Positions 1 through 13,988 of a DNA stretch of 64,000 nucleotides are shown here, in pieces. The stretch's first letter is position 1, and every line of letters begins with the position of its first letter. Made by a program: the position numbers and the translations under genes. Below the pieces are notes generated by a model. It did not search any database. It saw nothing but the letters and a program-made list of their open reading frames with translations, and was not told where the DNA came from. The stretch is from Pegea sp. RAD2-039 (lineage: Eukaryota > Chordata > Thaliacea > Salpida > Salpidae): NCBI GenBank assembly GCA_034620365.1, contig JAQGEQ010000299.1, forward strand, positions 620,001 to 684,000, given 5' to 3'.

Positions 1-134
1 TTAACACCACATTGAAAATCTGTCCATTTTAGTCAAATTGCTTCAACAGCGTTGGCATCAGTTACAAAGTGTTTAAACTAAATCTTTTCGACTAAGAAAA
101 AAGAGTAATTAACACTGGCGATAATTGCAAAAGT

Positions 135-1163
135 TCAAGAGGATATGTGAAAGCTGAATATAAAATCATTAAATTCAATTGATATCTCGCCATATATCAG
201 AAAATTGGTAGAAATCTGAGTTACTGGCGATGAAAATACTACTAAAAGTAATCTAAGAAATACTGAGATAAGATTTATTGAGCAAATATACAAATGCGCG
301 ATTATTTGAATATTAAATTTCATAATTTAAAAGAAAAAAATTAGAAAAAAAGAAGTTATGAGAGAAGTAGTCCGGTAGTTTTGTAAGTTGAACAACAAAA
401 TCTACATCTAGCTTATCACCTGATAGTCTTCAATCTTTTTACTCTTTCTAGCGTTGAAACCGATTCGAAAGATTCTGATGTAGCGATGAACAGGAGCAAT
501 AAGAAAAAGGTGACTGATTAGAAGCCAAAATGATATTCGACGACCATCTAACTGATGCCAGCGGTAGCTGAAAACCTGCGTGACCATTTCTCGAATCAGT
601 CTTTTGATTTAGAAGATTTGAAAAATAAGATAAAAATTAAAACAAATTGAAAAGAAAATCTTGTAAAGTAAGTTTACTAAAAATACAATTTGAAACATTT
701 GAATGTTTATTGTTATGACAAAAGTAAGTTTTTAATAAATAAAGTTACAGATATATGTAGAACACAATATCTAATAATTAAAAACTTTCGTGGAGCTCAC
801 CTGTACAACAATTGCAGGAAATATAAAAAATACCAAAGTTATAGCAGCCCAAGCAAAACGACTGTCTTTCATGTAGAGACAAATTAGTAAAATATCTGAA
901 AAAAAATGTCATAAGGATTTATTTTACGACAAAACATAATCTTGCAGTGAGCTATTTGTCAGTTAAAAATTTCCAGAAGATTGATTTATGATAAGATGAA
1001 ACAAACTGAAGTACAAACCTGTGCTTATATCAGCCAAATAAGTTACAATGGAAAAAGTTACACAAATCATATCAGTCCAAGTAAAGCGAAAGTCCGGTAG
1101 GTTTTGCAAGCGTTTCTCGGCTCGAGACATATATAGACTGTTTGATTTCCTATTGTCCAACAT
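135..1163 (-). CDS. XK-related (XKR) membrane protein, 5' exons, partial
   Basis: Three exons can be joined in frame: 1019-1163 (starts with ATG), 801-895 and 420-575, giving 132 codons. The peptide has the order seen in XK-related proteins: a first membrane segment ending LADIST, a short hydrophilic turn (LYMKDSRF), a second segment ending FPAIVVQ, then VFSYRWHQLDG and a third segment followed by VHRYIRI and a basic stretch. XKR proteins are multi-pass plasma-membrane proteins; some scramble phosphatidylserine in apoptosis, and which activity this one has cannot be told. A further candidate exon lies near 135-253 (LRLLLVVFSSPVTQ, like the family's LRLFE..L.SAPQL stretch), but its acceptor does not fit the phase of the preceding donor. 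Either an intervening small exon is missed or the gene is damaged. The rest lies beyond the left edge. Recognition rests on motif resemblance only. Confidence 0.6.
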
Positions 1164-4100
1164 TTTCAGGTTTGTTTATTGAGAAAAGAGAAAAGAAATA
1201 CAATAATTATGTTAATTAATAAATAAAATCTGCATTATAAATATTTGATTATTAGATATTATCTTTTTTATTGGTGATGATGAATTTAATATCCATATTA
1301 AAAAGAACTAACATTTTGATAAAAAATTACCCTAAACTAAGTTTTTGTTCTTATCTGTATTGTATAACTGATTTAGAGCTACATTTTCTGAATTCTCAAA
1401 TTTAAAAACTCATTTTAAATTGAGACAAGACTTTAGAAATATCAACAGTTTTGTATTATGCTCCAACAACCTCATTCAGCCCATTAAAGTCTTAACAAAC
1501 AAACTAGCATCAAAACTTGACAATTTTTATTGCAGTTGTTAAAAATTTGATTTTAAAGTAAAATAGTTATCCTGATAGAAGGTTATTTAACCCAAATTTG
1601 ATAAATAAGAATAAAAATATTTCAAATAGAAAATCAAAATGTTTCATTTCTGTGAAATATTTATCAACATTTCTCATAGCTATTTTATAACTGGTATATG
1701 GTAGTAAGCAACCACAACAAAAACAAATAAATTTACCAAAACAAAACATTATGAAAAAAAGTATATCAAAAGCAAAGATTAAAAGAAAGCAAGTCATTTT
1801 ACAACTGTTCAGATTTATACAAGTTGCCCAAAAATGGTTGTTTAAAACTCACTTTTTCAAATTTGGACTAAAACATCAATCTAAAAATCAAGTCTAGAAT
1901 TAAATTAGATAAAAAAATCAGTTAAAAGAATATTTAATGTAAAGTTTTATAAAAAATCCACATGATCTTAAGTAGGCAAACTTAAAACATTAAGCTCAAT
2001 GTCACTCATATGAATATAAAGATGAATTTAACAGATATAAAATAAATATAAACTTATAGAATATAATATAAGGATTGAATCATTACTTAAGTATAAAAAT
2101 AAATGTATTTAAAGCTGAAATAATAGAATGATTTTACAAATAAGCATCTATCCAAAAAGATTAAACTTATCTATATTAGATAAGATGAAACAAACAATAA
2201 TGAACATCTAGTTTACTTTTAGAATAGCATTATAAACTCAAAGTTGAATAAAAAGAACATAAAAAAGAGATAAACAAAATAATCATTTTATTATTATGAG
2301 AATGAAACCATAATTAATATCAAAATAATCAGTAACAGCTAGAAAATGATATTCATTTGTTTTATTTAACACATGGCTACAGATAACAACTTATATAGCT
2401 CTTATATCCAACAAAAAATAATATAAGGTGAAAGATAATGAAAAGATTTCAAGTAACACACTTTAGCATAATTAATATAGAAAGAATAAGAACACTAAAG
2501 GTAGGGGTAATACATAAATTATGAATCAAAAATAACAAAATAAATTCAACTAAAATGTAGAGACTGGCAGCATTATATCTCACTTGTTATTGAAATTATT
2601 TAGATTATATTTTTAAATACAAGAACAATATCAAAACAACTACAATACCTTTTAAATAAAATAATAACCATATTTTTTTATTAGCGTAAGTGAAGATAAA
2701 AAGATTCAAATACAAAAATATATATAAATAACACAAACAAACAAGTTTGATAAGAACCACCAAACATTATATCAATCAACAATCTTAAGAAAATAATAAG
2801 TTATAAAATTATAAAGTTGTCACTCTTACAAAATGAAATTATTTAAATTCATAGAATATTTGACAATATATTAAACCACAGTAAAAACCACTAAAATAAT
2901 TTTGTAGGAAAAATATTTTTATTAAACTATAAATTGTATACATAAAAATTATTAAATATAAATCTTTTTTTTCTTCACTTTTTTCACTTATTCTGTTATT
3001 TTGTATTCATAACTTATGCTAACTTATAGCTCTCCAATGTTCTTATCTTTTTCTACATTATTCATGTTAAACTGTGGTACTTATAACTTTTTCATCATTT
3101 TTCTGCACTTTTTCTTCTTTTCAACATATCTTTCTGTGTCCACTATAAAAACTTTATAATTTGTTATTTGAATAAAATAAAAAAAATAAACACAAAACCA
3201 AAATTAATTATAAAAGGTTCTGGGAAATTATCTAAATTCAATGATCATAAAATATTTTATTTATTAATTAATATTATTAATAATGGTTAATAAAAATAAA
3301 GGGATTTTAGAAAAATTAAGTGACTATTTTAATTAAAAATATATATTTTATGAAAAGTGTAAACAAACAAGTATTAAAAAGTTATTTAAAAAAAACAAAT
3401 ATTAAAAGTAACAAAAATCAATAATAAATCAATACAACTATTATTAAAAATGTTTTTATAAAACAGCGAAAGCATGAGTTTTATTATGTAAACAGTTTAT
3501 AAACGTCATAAATATCAATCTAACCACATAATACTTGATATAAATGAAAGAAATTATTTAAAGCTGTCTAAAGGTACTGTGAATCAAGCTTTAAATTAAA
3601 CTTATTTAAAATGAAACTAAATAAACAACAAATAAATAGTTTTACAAAAATGCTTGAAGAACTACTACATGACCAAATTAAATATTTATAAACTTGTTTA
3701 TAATAAACAATCAACATTTATTTATAGAAACCTAAACAATTCATTTCTAAATCTTAAATTTACTTTTTGTTAAATATGTATAATTAAAAATTAAGTAAAT
3801 AATAATAGATTTAGTTAGTTAAACTCAGTTTATAAGATAATAGAGTTAAAATATACTTTAAAATTGTCTGTATAACAACTAAAACTATTAAACAGTAAAT
3901 TGTTGCATATATGAGACTAATAATATCAGATTACCACTAATAAGCAAAAAAATAGAATATCAAAATTGCAAGAATGTTATCAAAACTGTACAATTACAGT
4001 TAATAATGAAGAGAAGAAGAAAAAAATTTTAGATGCAAAATTGACTATCCAAAAGTTTGTGCGAGCCGCCAGACAAACATTGAAAAGCTACCAATCGCTG

Positions 4101-4669
4101 TTTCCAAATTAATTAAATTCTTTATACGATTTGTAATATCGTTCAATGTAAACCCTACAAACTAATTAAAATAATCAAAGTTAAATAATGAATTGAAAAT
4201 AATGTGCTATTCTTACATTTCTGTTAGATTTATACTTTTTTCAATTAGATGAAAACGAAATAAATATAAAGATCTCACGCAATTACAAATTGTGTTTGTA
4301 AGCAAACACTTATTAGGAAGTAGTATAGTTTTATACAAAAAGATTGTTCTAGGATACTGTATCAATATAAGAGCTTATAGTAATTGATTTCAAGTTTTAA
4401 CTGTTCTTATTGACATATACTGATGATAAAGGAAAAAATAAATAATGTTTAGTATCATAACTCAATTAATTCTTGATTACTTGATTCATGTAACTACTTT
4501 AATAAAAATGACTCTTTATGTAGAGCTGTATTCAAATAAGACTATTGTTGCATTTCGCGCTGTCCTTTAATTCAGTATACAAGTTTTTGCAAAATTACAT
4601 TTAAACACACTGTCGATGGCATAACATTTTTATCCAGTTTAATTTAGATAATCAGATATCATGAGTGAA

Positions 4670-5060
4670 ACATTCACTGCTCTGTCTCTGCAGGCTTGGC
4701 AGCTATGATAAATCTAGAAATTCTGATCTCTTAAGGAGCAAAAGCGTGGATACTTGATGCAGATAGAATGATCCGATTACAACAATGGAGGATCTTTCGA
4801 TCCATTCTCACTAAGACATAGAAGCTGAATGCTCTCATGACCTGCCAAGTAACTGGGACTGAGTTTCACTCTAAAAGTCGAAGAGCTCAGAGAGGTGGTT
4901 ATGAAGATGTGTAATCACAGGCTCTGTGGAATCTTTCTTTGAGAGTGCTCTGAAGAGTCTTAATTCTTTGTACTGTGACAAACGCTGATCCTTTTTATTT
5001 CATATTTATACATTTGGTTTCTTTATAACCGTTCCAGCGTCGCCTGAGCTTCTACATGGC
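4670..5060. other. G+C-richer island, possible old repeat
   Basis: This roughly 390-bp stretch has clearly higher G+C content than the sequence on both sides and few long A/T runs. No open frame of useful length crosses it; short peptide-like pieces occur on the plus strand but are broken by stops. The composition suggests a decayed inserted element or exon rather than ordinary intergenic DNA. I could not match it to the LINE or SINE-like elements elsewhere in the window. Confidence 0.3.
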
Positions 5061-5534
5061 AATGTGTCATTCATAGTAATTATTAATAAAGTACTATTTA
5101 ATTATAATAATTATTATAATAATACAACGATGCGTTCAACCTACAACGAGCCTATTTTCATATATTAGTTACATTCGACACATTTACGTCAACGGTAAAA
5201 TAAGTATTATATAAAATAAGTATACTGTCTTACATTTTAAATACATAACAATCACTTATTTAAAGTAATACTCTATATTAATTTTATCAAATGAAATATA
5301 AGTATAAGAAAACCAGTGATTAACATTTCTTGATAGAATCAATATTGATTAGCATGCTTAGATAAAATTTCTTTGATTTAATACGTTCATTTGATGGTGT
5401 ACACTAATTAAATATTAATATTAAAATGCATATATAATGTACCTAGAGTAGTAGAAATCAGACTGCTTGAGCTTACAGATCAGAATATTTTTATTTATTT
5501 TTGCCAATTCTACCTTATTCTATTTTTTATTTAT

Positions 5535-5665
5535 TTATTTTAATAAATGCGAAGGAGGGTGCCTGAAGAGAGAACCTCCAGCTAACATACATTCTCACAA
5601 ATAACATCTATTAAGTTAGAAATCTAGGAGACAACATATGTAATACATGGCGTTCCATAATAATC
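5535..5665 (-). mobile_element. 5'-truncated LINE 3' tail (copy 3)
   Basis: Read on the minus strand, this stretch passes through ACATAT, then TTTCTAACTTAATAGATG, TTTGTGAGAATG and TTAGC, then CTCTCTTCAG and CCTCCTTCGCATTTATT, ending in an AAATAAATAAAT tail. The same order is found on the plus strand at about 32460-32600 and, more diverged, at the 3' end of the LINE at 53610-55940. It is therefore a short, 5'-truncated copy of that element. The A+T tail at about 5507-5545 is on the expected side. Confidence 0.7.
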
Positions 5666-8234
5666 TTATAATAAAAATACGTAGTTTTAATTAGATCATA
5701 TATTGCAAATTATAAACTTTCTTCAAAATATATTCTTTTAAACGATAATTTCAGCATGTTTAGTATAACTTAGATGATTTAAATTTATTCACATTGATAA
5801 GAAATCTAATGTCATTTATAGTTTTACTGATCATTTTTTCAACAATTTACTTTATATCTAAAAACTATCCTAAACAATTATTGAGGTATATCATTTGTGT
5901 TCAATTTCGATAAGAAACTTGTAAAAGTAAGAAGAATATACAGCAAAAATGTCAAACATTTCCTAAATGTTAAAAAAATACCAACCGTCAGCTAATTGAA
6001 TAATATTTTAATTAAGGCATAATAGCACATCTAAAAGCATATCAAGAAACTACAATCAAGTGTTCCGATGTAGTATTTCGAGAATTCTTAAAAACTTTGT
6101 TTAAAAAGTTATTAAAAATGATAATATTTGATAGGGTTAAATTTTTCCGTTAATATTGTAGAGTGAAGCATCTTAAGCAGAAACTGAATGAAATTAATTA
6201 AAACAAATACGTGGCTTGAACTTTTAGGCATAGTAAAAAGTTTAGAACAAGACATACAGTTTGACAAGAAAATTATTTTTCTGCAACAATAACAAAAACA
6301 AATGTTTATTGGTGTTAAACACCTACTTAAGCAAATCGTTCTAAATAACCTTCTATCTCAGATGCAGTCTTGACTTACTACTTTATATTACAAAAAAGAC
6401 TCCTTTGTGGTTGATGCTTTGAAAATGACTTATAGTAAAACATTGATCAGCAAAAGTTGAAATTTACTTGTAAATTTGTATTTTATATAAACTTGATTTT
6501 TTTTTACAAGGCCATTAAATTCTAAAAACTACAATATATGCTTGTAAGGCAAGTTTTTTGGCCTACAAATATTTCTAAACATTAAAAGTTGAAAAAAAAT
6601 ATGTTATACTGCAAGTTGTTATCTATTTTGTGTTGTATAAGTCTAAAAACTTAAACAGCTACATTAATAAATAAAATGATTACTAACTAAAACCACAGAA
6701 GGTTTTATAAAAAGACTTTACTATTTTTTGCTTCACAATTTATTAAAGAATAAATTTCATTCCTTTTAATTGTAAAACATCTTTCATTTGAATATATCAC
6801 AACTTGCAAACCGTTTTAATTACATATTTAAAAAACATCCTTCTTTTTTCAAAATCATGAAATAAAATAAAAATATTATATATCGCGTTTTATTAAATTT
6901 TATACTCATTTGGAAAGTATTAAAATTTAACATAATTAAAAAATCGTAACAAAAGTAGTAATCAATTTTTAGATTTTTTTCAAAATTTTATTACAAATGT
7001 TTTAAAATGTTGGAAACTTATTCTTTTAAAAGCTAAAAAGATTGATTTCAACAAACTACTTTGTGAATTTACATAAACACCTGGAGTAATCACTTGTTTA
7101 CACGAAATCTAACCTAAAAAGCTTTTATAATGGTGACGTAAAAAGTACTAAATTAATTTTGAATTAGTGACAACATTTAAACAGTTTTTTTTATTTACTT
7201 CAGTTTTCTAAGTTGACTAAGACTCCTTAAAATTATAAAAATATATCTTTGTTCAGTTATCTAGATTATATTGGGCTTATGTGGATATGCTAAATATAAA
7301 AGCTTCCTACGTTTGACATAGCAATAAAGCTAATCTATACTAAACTTACAACTTCCATATGTTATACAGTGGTAGGACAACATAGCCCTGTCTATTTCAA
7401 CAGATTATCATTCTTTAAATATTTTATATTTTGTGTCTGGCAGACAAAATAATAAAATATTTTCATTATTTTTTAAATTTTTACAAACTGTTCCTTCTGT
7501 AAAAATAGTTTCAGTAAAGACAACTTGACAAATATCTATAATTTACGTTTTTATCTTCATGAGAAGTATGCAAGACTTGACAGCAGACTTAGAAGTGAAG
7601 TTTAACTACTACTCAATTCACATGCTTTTAAACCTAAAGTTATTGCGTCACTAAACTTTAATGCTTATATCAAGTCAGATTGCTTTTGTTATCTCCAGAT
7701 TGGAATTTTTATAAAAAAAAACGATATTATTACTTCTGTTTTATAAATGAACATTTATTATTATATGAAATTACAAAAGTATGTTTTAAACAACCTTTAT
7801 CATTTTTGCTTTACAAAAATTGTTTTAAAATTAATACGTTAAAAGAAAACTTTCTTCATATACCTTATAAATAATATTTTGAAAAACAACATTCTGTTAT
7901 ATCAAACTGGTAAGTATAATTGAAACAGTCTAACGAGATTTTCTCCTTACTGCATGACGTACGACAGCAGCTGTTACTTAATTAGTATCTGCTAAGGAAC
8001 AACTGAATGTACCAGCCAGTAAACGCAGAGATGTGCGGTTTGATATTGTTGTAGGGCTGCGATTTGTATCAATATAAGAAATTATAAACGAATAAGTAAA
8101 TTCTTTTTTTTAAATAAATTTCAATTAGATAAACACGGTAGAAAATCATGTTAACTTTATTTTTGTTTTTATTATATTATTTACATTTTAGGAGAAAAAG
8201 TTTATTTTAAAACTGATTGAAACTTTATTGAATT

Positions 8235-11200
8235 ATGGATAAAATTGACGCTGTCGACGAAAATTTGAAGTATGATATGGAGGTATGTTATTTCGTTGTA
8301 AATAATTTATATCGACTATAACGTCTACTTAACTTATTTCATGAATAGTGTTTTCTGGGCAGCATCGTACTTTTAGTTTTTCTCTTCCTAAGACAGTTAT
8401 TAATCTCAAGTACAATTAATTTTGAGTATAATTTAAAATTAAAATTAATTTGAGTTATATATTATTACTATCATATAATTACTTGCCAGTTTGAACTAGT
8501 TCCAACAAGTGAAAACTTTATGGAGGTTAAAAAATCAAAAGATGATTTGTCCTCAAAAGTAGAACTTGAAGATCAAAACGAGGAACTAAAAGAGGAGAGT
8601 TCTTCACAAAGTGATGACTTAGTTGAATCAATGACCATGTCTCGACAAACGTCTGAATCTCTGCAAACTAGTGGAAAGAAAAATAAAAAAAATAATAAAA
8701 AACGAAATAAAAAAGGTAAAAGTGAACGACAAAGACAAAAGATTCAAAAACTCCAAGAAGAAATGATGAGTTTACAACAAGCATATGATTCCGTTAATGA
8801 TCAGCTGACTAAAGTGATGAGTGATGAAACGAAAAACGAAACAGAAAAATATAATTTACGAGAACAAGTGGAAGATATGAGAGTTGAACTAAAACAGTTA
8901 GAGGTTGGTCTTAAAATTAAATTTTAGAGTTTTTTTTTACAAAAATAAATGAATTAAGGAGATTTGAATAAAAGGTAAACACTCGAAATTCTTTTGTAGA
9001 TTATTGAAAATCTTCAAGTGGAAAAAGAAAATGAAAATTTAGATCTTCAAAAAAAAATAGAAGATGAGTTAAATGAAAAATCGAAACTAACCGAACAGCT
9101 GGACTCGATTCAGTCTGAATCAGTTAAAGTACAAGAAGAATGCGGCCGGTTGAGATCTTTTGCTGAAGAACTACAGAAGGAGTTGAATGAAATCATGATC
9201 AGAAAGGAACAAGAAAAAATTGATGAGAATCATGAAGAAAAAGAAGATGTCTTACAAGTGGATTCTTCAAAGGTCTTATTTCTTGTATAAATTTACAACA
9301 TTTTTTTTCATTTCTTTAGTTGTAGTAACAAATGTTTCAAGCTGAATTGTTTCAGGACACCTTTCATGAAGAGAATAAACAAATCAGAGCTAAATTAGAT
9401 GATCTTAAAAATGAAAAAATGCAAATCGAAGAAGAGTATGAAAAAATCGATATTGATTTAAAAGAAATTAAGACAAAGTATCAAAATCTTATTGAGGAAA
9501 ATCAAAAAGTGAAAAATAATGTAGAAGAAGTCGAAAGTAGAAACAAAAAACTAGAAAGTGAACTTAATGTGATTAAAGATGAAAAAATTGAAGTTGAAAA
9601 CGAAAATATTAAGATAAAAAAGAACTTAGATGAAGTGACAAATGAAATATCTCTTCTTCAAGATGAGCTGAATAAGTCTAAGGAGCAAACGGTTTTACAA
9701 GCAAATAATAACTTTGAAGAAGAGTTGGTAAAGCTAAAAGAAGAATTTAACGAGATTACAAGTAAGCATCTGAGTCTTCAAGAAGAAGATGAGATCATGA
9801 AAGATCTGCTCAATGCTGCAAATTCTGATAAAATGGCAATCCAAGAAGAAAAGAATAATTTGCTGCAAGAAGTTGAAAAACTTTCAAAAGAAAAAGAAAA
9901 CTTGGAAGTTGTAAATGATAAATTAAAAGAAAAAGTAAATGAAATTATATGTGAAAAGGAAAATATTCAAAAGGAGCAAGATAAATTAAAAGATGAAATT
10001 GTAGCTATCAGTAACGATAAAAAGAAATTGCAAGATGAAAATGAACAAGTCAAAGAACAATTCAGTGAAATCATGGATGAAAAGATTAGAATGGAAAATG
10101 AAATGGAGACCCAACAAGCTGAAAGTTTATACAAAGCAAGTTCAGACTCTGAATCGTACGAGAAACATAATGAAGAACTAAAAAAGCTTATCCAGGAAAT
10201 AGGGGACCAATCAAATCAGTTTAAGGTATAAAAAGTACTCTTAGATTGAAAAATTAAAATTTCATTAAAATTATAATTTATGTATAAGCATATACGTCAT
10301 GCTGAATAACAATTTTATTATAGCTTTAATCCAGTGTTCATTCTTTTTAGCTAGTTCAGAATGATTTAAAAGATCAAAATGAACAATTACAAGTAAAGAA
10401 CGAAGAACTATTATCATCAAAGCAAATCTTGTTAAATGAGAAAGCTGAACTCAACAAAAAAGTTGAATCAGCAAACGAAAAATGCGTCGAATTAAAAAAG
10501 GAAAAGCAACAAGCGATGGAAAACGTCAAAGAACTTGATGAAAGATACAACGAATTGGAGGTTATTATTTAGTGGTATTTTCAAAATACTTTTCAAAACT
10601 AACAACCAATAAGCTCTTAACCCTTTTTTCACTTTGCAATCACAAAAATCGATTTTTTTTATTTGTTATGTTTATTATAATCATAAAATAAAACTAAGAT
10701 AGATTTACAAAACGGTTGTTAAATTACAAAAAAAAAACTTACAGATACTCAGTAGCTTGTATTACGATTGTAAAACTACTTTAAAAGAAACTTGAATTTA
10801 AAGTTTCCGTTTATATGATTGGCTTTTTATTGATTCGATGAAAAACTTTATAAACTTAAAGATATTTGTTTATAGAAAAAAGAAATGGAATTACAATCTG
10901 AAAATAACTCTTTGAAAAGTCAGATAGAGCAATTGCTTGATAGCAAAACTGAATTGATAAAAGAGATTGAATCTGCTAAAATTGAAGTATGCAACTCACA
11001 GCAAAATAACTCAGCATTGGAATCTGGTGAATTTGAAAAAGATTTAGAAAAAGAAGATCTAATTGAATCACTTACAGTCAAAGAAATGGAGATTAAGGTT
11101 TAATTTATTCAAATTGTTTGTAAGCTTTTATTTCTACTTAAAAAATATAATCTTTAAAACAGGTACTCCAAGATCTTGTGAAATCCATAGAATGTGAAAA

Positions 11201-13988
11201 TTCGAATCTCAAACTAGAGAGAGACGAACAAATACAAAAGAAAAACGAAATTAAAGAAGAGTTAGATTCTAAAATTTTATCAATTACTACGTTAGAAAAT
11301 AAGTACAAAGCATTATCAACCGATTTCACTGATACAAGTCATGAACTGGAAGAAGAAACGGATAGAGGTGACCTTTATGTAAGTGCTTTCAAAGTCTTAA
11401 AGGCTTTCTTATAAATGTTAAATTTGTTTAGCGAATATTTTTGATAAACTTGCTGAATAGTGTTAAGTTAGTTTGGATTATTTAACCTTTTCTACATTTA
11501 CTTTTACTGAAAAATTGACAACTTTTGCAAATTTAGTTTTTCAAATTTAATTACTGATTATTTTTCTAAAGAAAACCAATGAATTTTCAAGTGAAGTAAC
11601 AAATGAGATGCAAATACCGCAAGATAGCGATAAAACTGATTTGAACCAACTTTTATCAAAGTTGAAAGTTAAAGAGGTGGAGTTGATGAGCTTACAAGAA
11701 GAGTGTTCTCGGTTAGGAACATATGAAAGTGAAAATGAAGATTTGAAGAAAAAAATTGAAGGAATGAGTAAAAAGCTTAATGATCTAATGGTGACTACTT
11801 TTTGTACTTTACTCTGGCTTATGTCACAACTGTAATCTGTAGTTAGTAAATTTATTTATTTATTTATAAATTTAGATGGTTTTCTGTCTATATTTTTAGT
11901 ATTCTATTTAAACAGTTTGATTTGCTACTTTGGTTTTACTCTATAAAATCTTCCTCCTCTAGCTTTGAATTTACTCAAAATTTAACATACGTTGAAAAAC
12001 GTTTTCAAATTGGTGGTAGAACATATAGATAAATTTATGTTTTGACTGTTTCTGCTTTTTCACATTTATGAATGACATGTCTATACTACTGAGTTGAAAC
12101 ACATTTGAAGTTTACTACATTAATATTTTGAGTGTCGTTTTGCTGCTTGGCACAAAATAAAAGTCTTTACACAAATTTGATTGGAAAGTACTTTAAAGAA
12201 ACCACGACAGCACCAACATAAGCCTTCTTTACAACTAACATTTTAGTTATAGTTTGACTTTTTAACGGTTTTTCATTGCTAGATTAAAGTTTAATATTTC
12301 AAGGATATGTGACAATAATAACACTTAGAATAACTTTAAGCAGTTGTTGTAGCCTTAATTAAGGTCCTCGTCTACTTTTGCGGTCACCACCTTATCAGCG
12401 AAGAAATAGTTTTCTAGTCTGAAGCCAGTACTATCCGTAAATGTGCTGATGTTTTCTTACTCTATAACCTTTTTTTTTTGCTAAATAGACTATGTTTGAA
12501 TTAGAACAAGAAATTGAAATAGGAAGAACAAGTAATATAGTTACAAGTGTAAAGATACTTTACTATATGCTTGGTTTGAAAAGTTTGAAAATAAAAATAT
12601 ATGGTAACAGCCCTTAAAACCAAATGTTTCATTCACAAATAATTACTATTCAATCTTATATCAAAGTTAATTGTAAAAAAACAATTTGCAAACCTTGTAG
12701 CTTAACCTTTGTAATCAAAGCTTCAAAACAAAAGTTATTCTTACATAAAACTTGTGAGTCATGATTGAGTAATTTCATTTGTGTTACTGCTTGGCTGCTT
12801 CAAGCTTCACTTCGCTAATTGAACTTACTTTGTTTAAACTAATTTACTTTTATTGCAGAACTTAGAAAACTCTCATAAAAGTTTGGAGCAAAAGAACCAA
12901 AGTCTCACAGAAAAGCTTGAAGAAGAAACGAAAAAAAATAAAGATCAAAAAAATGAGATGATAAAGATTTTAGAAGAAAGTTTTGAATTGTATACGATTG
13001 CAAGTGAACTTGAAACTTTTTTGATTACAAATCCAACCAAGAGAGAAGCTGAACATGAACTTGAGTCTCCTTCTAGTGATCTGACATCATCATCCAGTGA
13101 AGAAGCAAGTTCAGAATTTGAACGAAAAGAAGAATTTGAATATTTTCAGGTTGGATCTTATCTTCTAAAAACAATTTATTAAATAGAAAACATTTTAGAA
13201 AGTCAATCATGCTGAGATGTATTTGGAAAATGAAATTGAAAAGGTTCGTGAAGAAATTGACCGAGAAGTTTGTGAGAGGATGGAGATGGCTTCAGATCTA
13301 GAAGAAAAGCACAAAGAGGTAAAGAAGCTTCACGTAGGGTATGTGATTTTGAAAGCTCATTTGGAAGAGTTGAAAAAAGAGCTGGCTGAAGACATGATAA
13401 AAACAAATGAAAGTTTAAATGTGAGTTTTTTGAAGTTGTAATTAGAGCAATACAAAAAAAATTGTTTTAGAATGCTAAAGAAGAAGAAGACTCTATAAAA
13501 ATTCAAAACGAACAGATGATGACGGATTTTATCGAGTCTGAAAATATGATTAGACTTGAGATGGAAAATCATAAATCAGAAGCTCAAAGGCTTCTTGAAG
13601 AATGCAAAAAGCTTGAAGAGCAAGTCATAGATTTAGAACAAAAATTGAAAAATTCTAAAGAGAAGCTTCAACTTGAAGCTGATCGGAGTAAGAAACAAGA
13701 AGAGAAAATGCACGAATCATTTGAAACAGAAAAATGTGATCTGCAGTCTCAAATTGAGCAACTCAAAAAGGAATTATTAAACTTACAAGTAAATATTAAA
13801 CTATTTTATAAAAATAAAATTTCAAGTTTTATTGTGATTAATAATTAGTTGAGTGATTCGGCAGAATTCTTTTAATTATCATCTATTTAATTCAACAGAA
13901 GAATAGAGATTCTAGGAATCATACAAACAGCCTAAAAACAAAGAAAAGTTCAACTAAACGGGGTTTTTTCACATGTCTTGGTCAGTAG
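8235..13988 (+). CDS. Long coiled-coil protein, 13 exons, unidentified
   Basis: Exons: 8235-8282, 8490-8903, 9000-9272, 9356-10225, 10351-10560, 10876-11097, 11163-11378, 11572-11790, 12489-12548 (tentative), 12859-13149, 13199-13420, 13471-13788, 13899-13988. Together they encode about 1150 residues. Each exon is a multiple of three and each intron is in phase 0. The start is the ATG of the first exon, followed by GAG/GTATGT. A short acidic head precedes a Lys/Asn-rich basic patch in exon 2 (KKNKKNNKKRNKKGK). From there almost all of the protein is charged heptad-like sequence rich in E, K, L, Q and N, typical of a parallel coiled coil such as a golgin, centrosomal or filament protein. A Glu/Ser-rich break (near 13050-13130) lies in exon 10. 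The last exon encodes a basic tail ending FFTCLGQ. I see no catalytic or membrane domain and do not recognise the family. Exon 9 is the least certain. Confidence 0.8.

Larger units (their letters stand above)
1164..8234. other. Intergenic region, no gene seen
   Basis: About 7 kb of A+T-rich sequence between the start of the XK-related gene and the start of the coiled-coil gene. The open frames in it are short, low-complexity and start at non-ATG codons, so I call none. It contains a LINE tail (about 5535-5665) and a G+C-richer island (about 4670-5060), listed separately. A short G+C-richer stretch around 7930-8060 precedes the coiled-coil gene and may include its promoter, but no defined element is recognisable. 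Confidence 0.6.

Noticed and set aside
1567-1797. Cys/Phe-rich 76-codon minus-strand frame
   Set aside because: Low-complexity hydrophobic translation of A+T-rich DNA, no splice context linking it to the XK-related gene, no ATG-supported homology.
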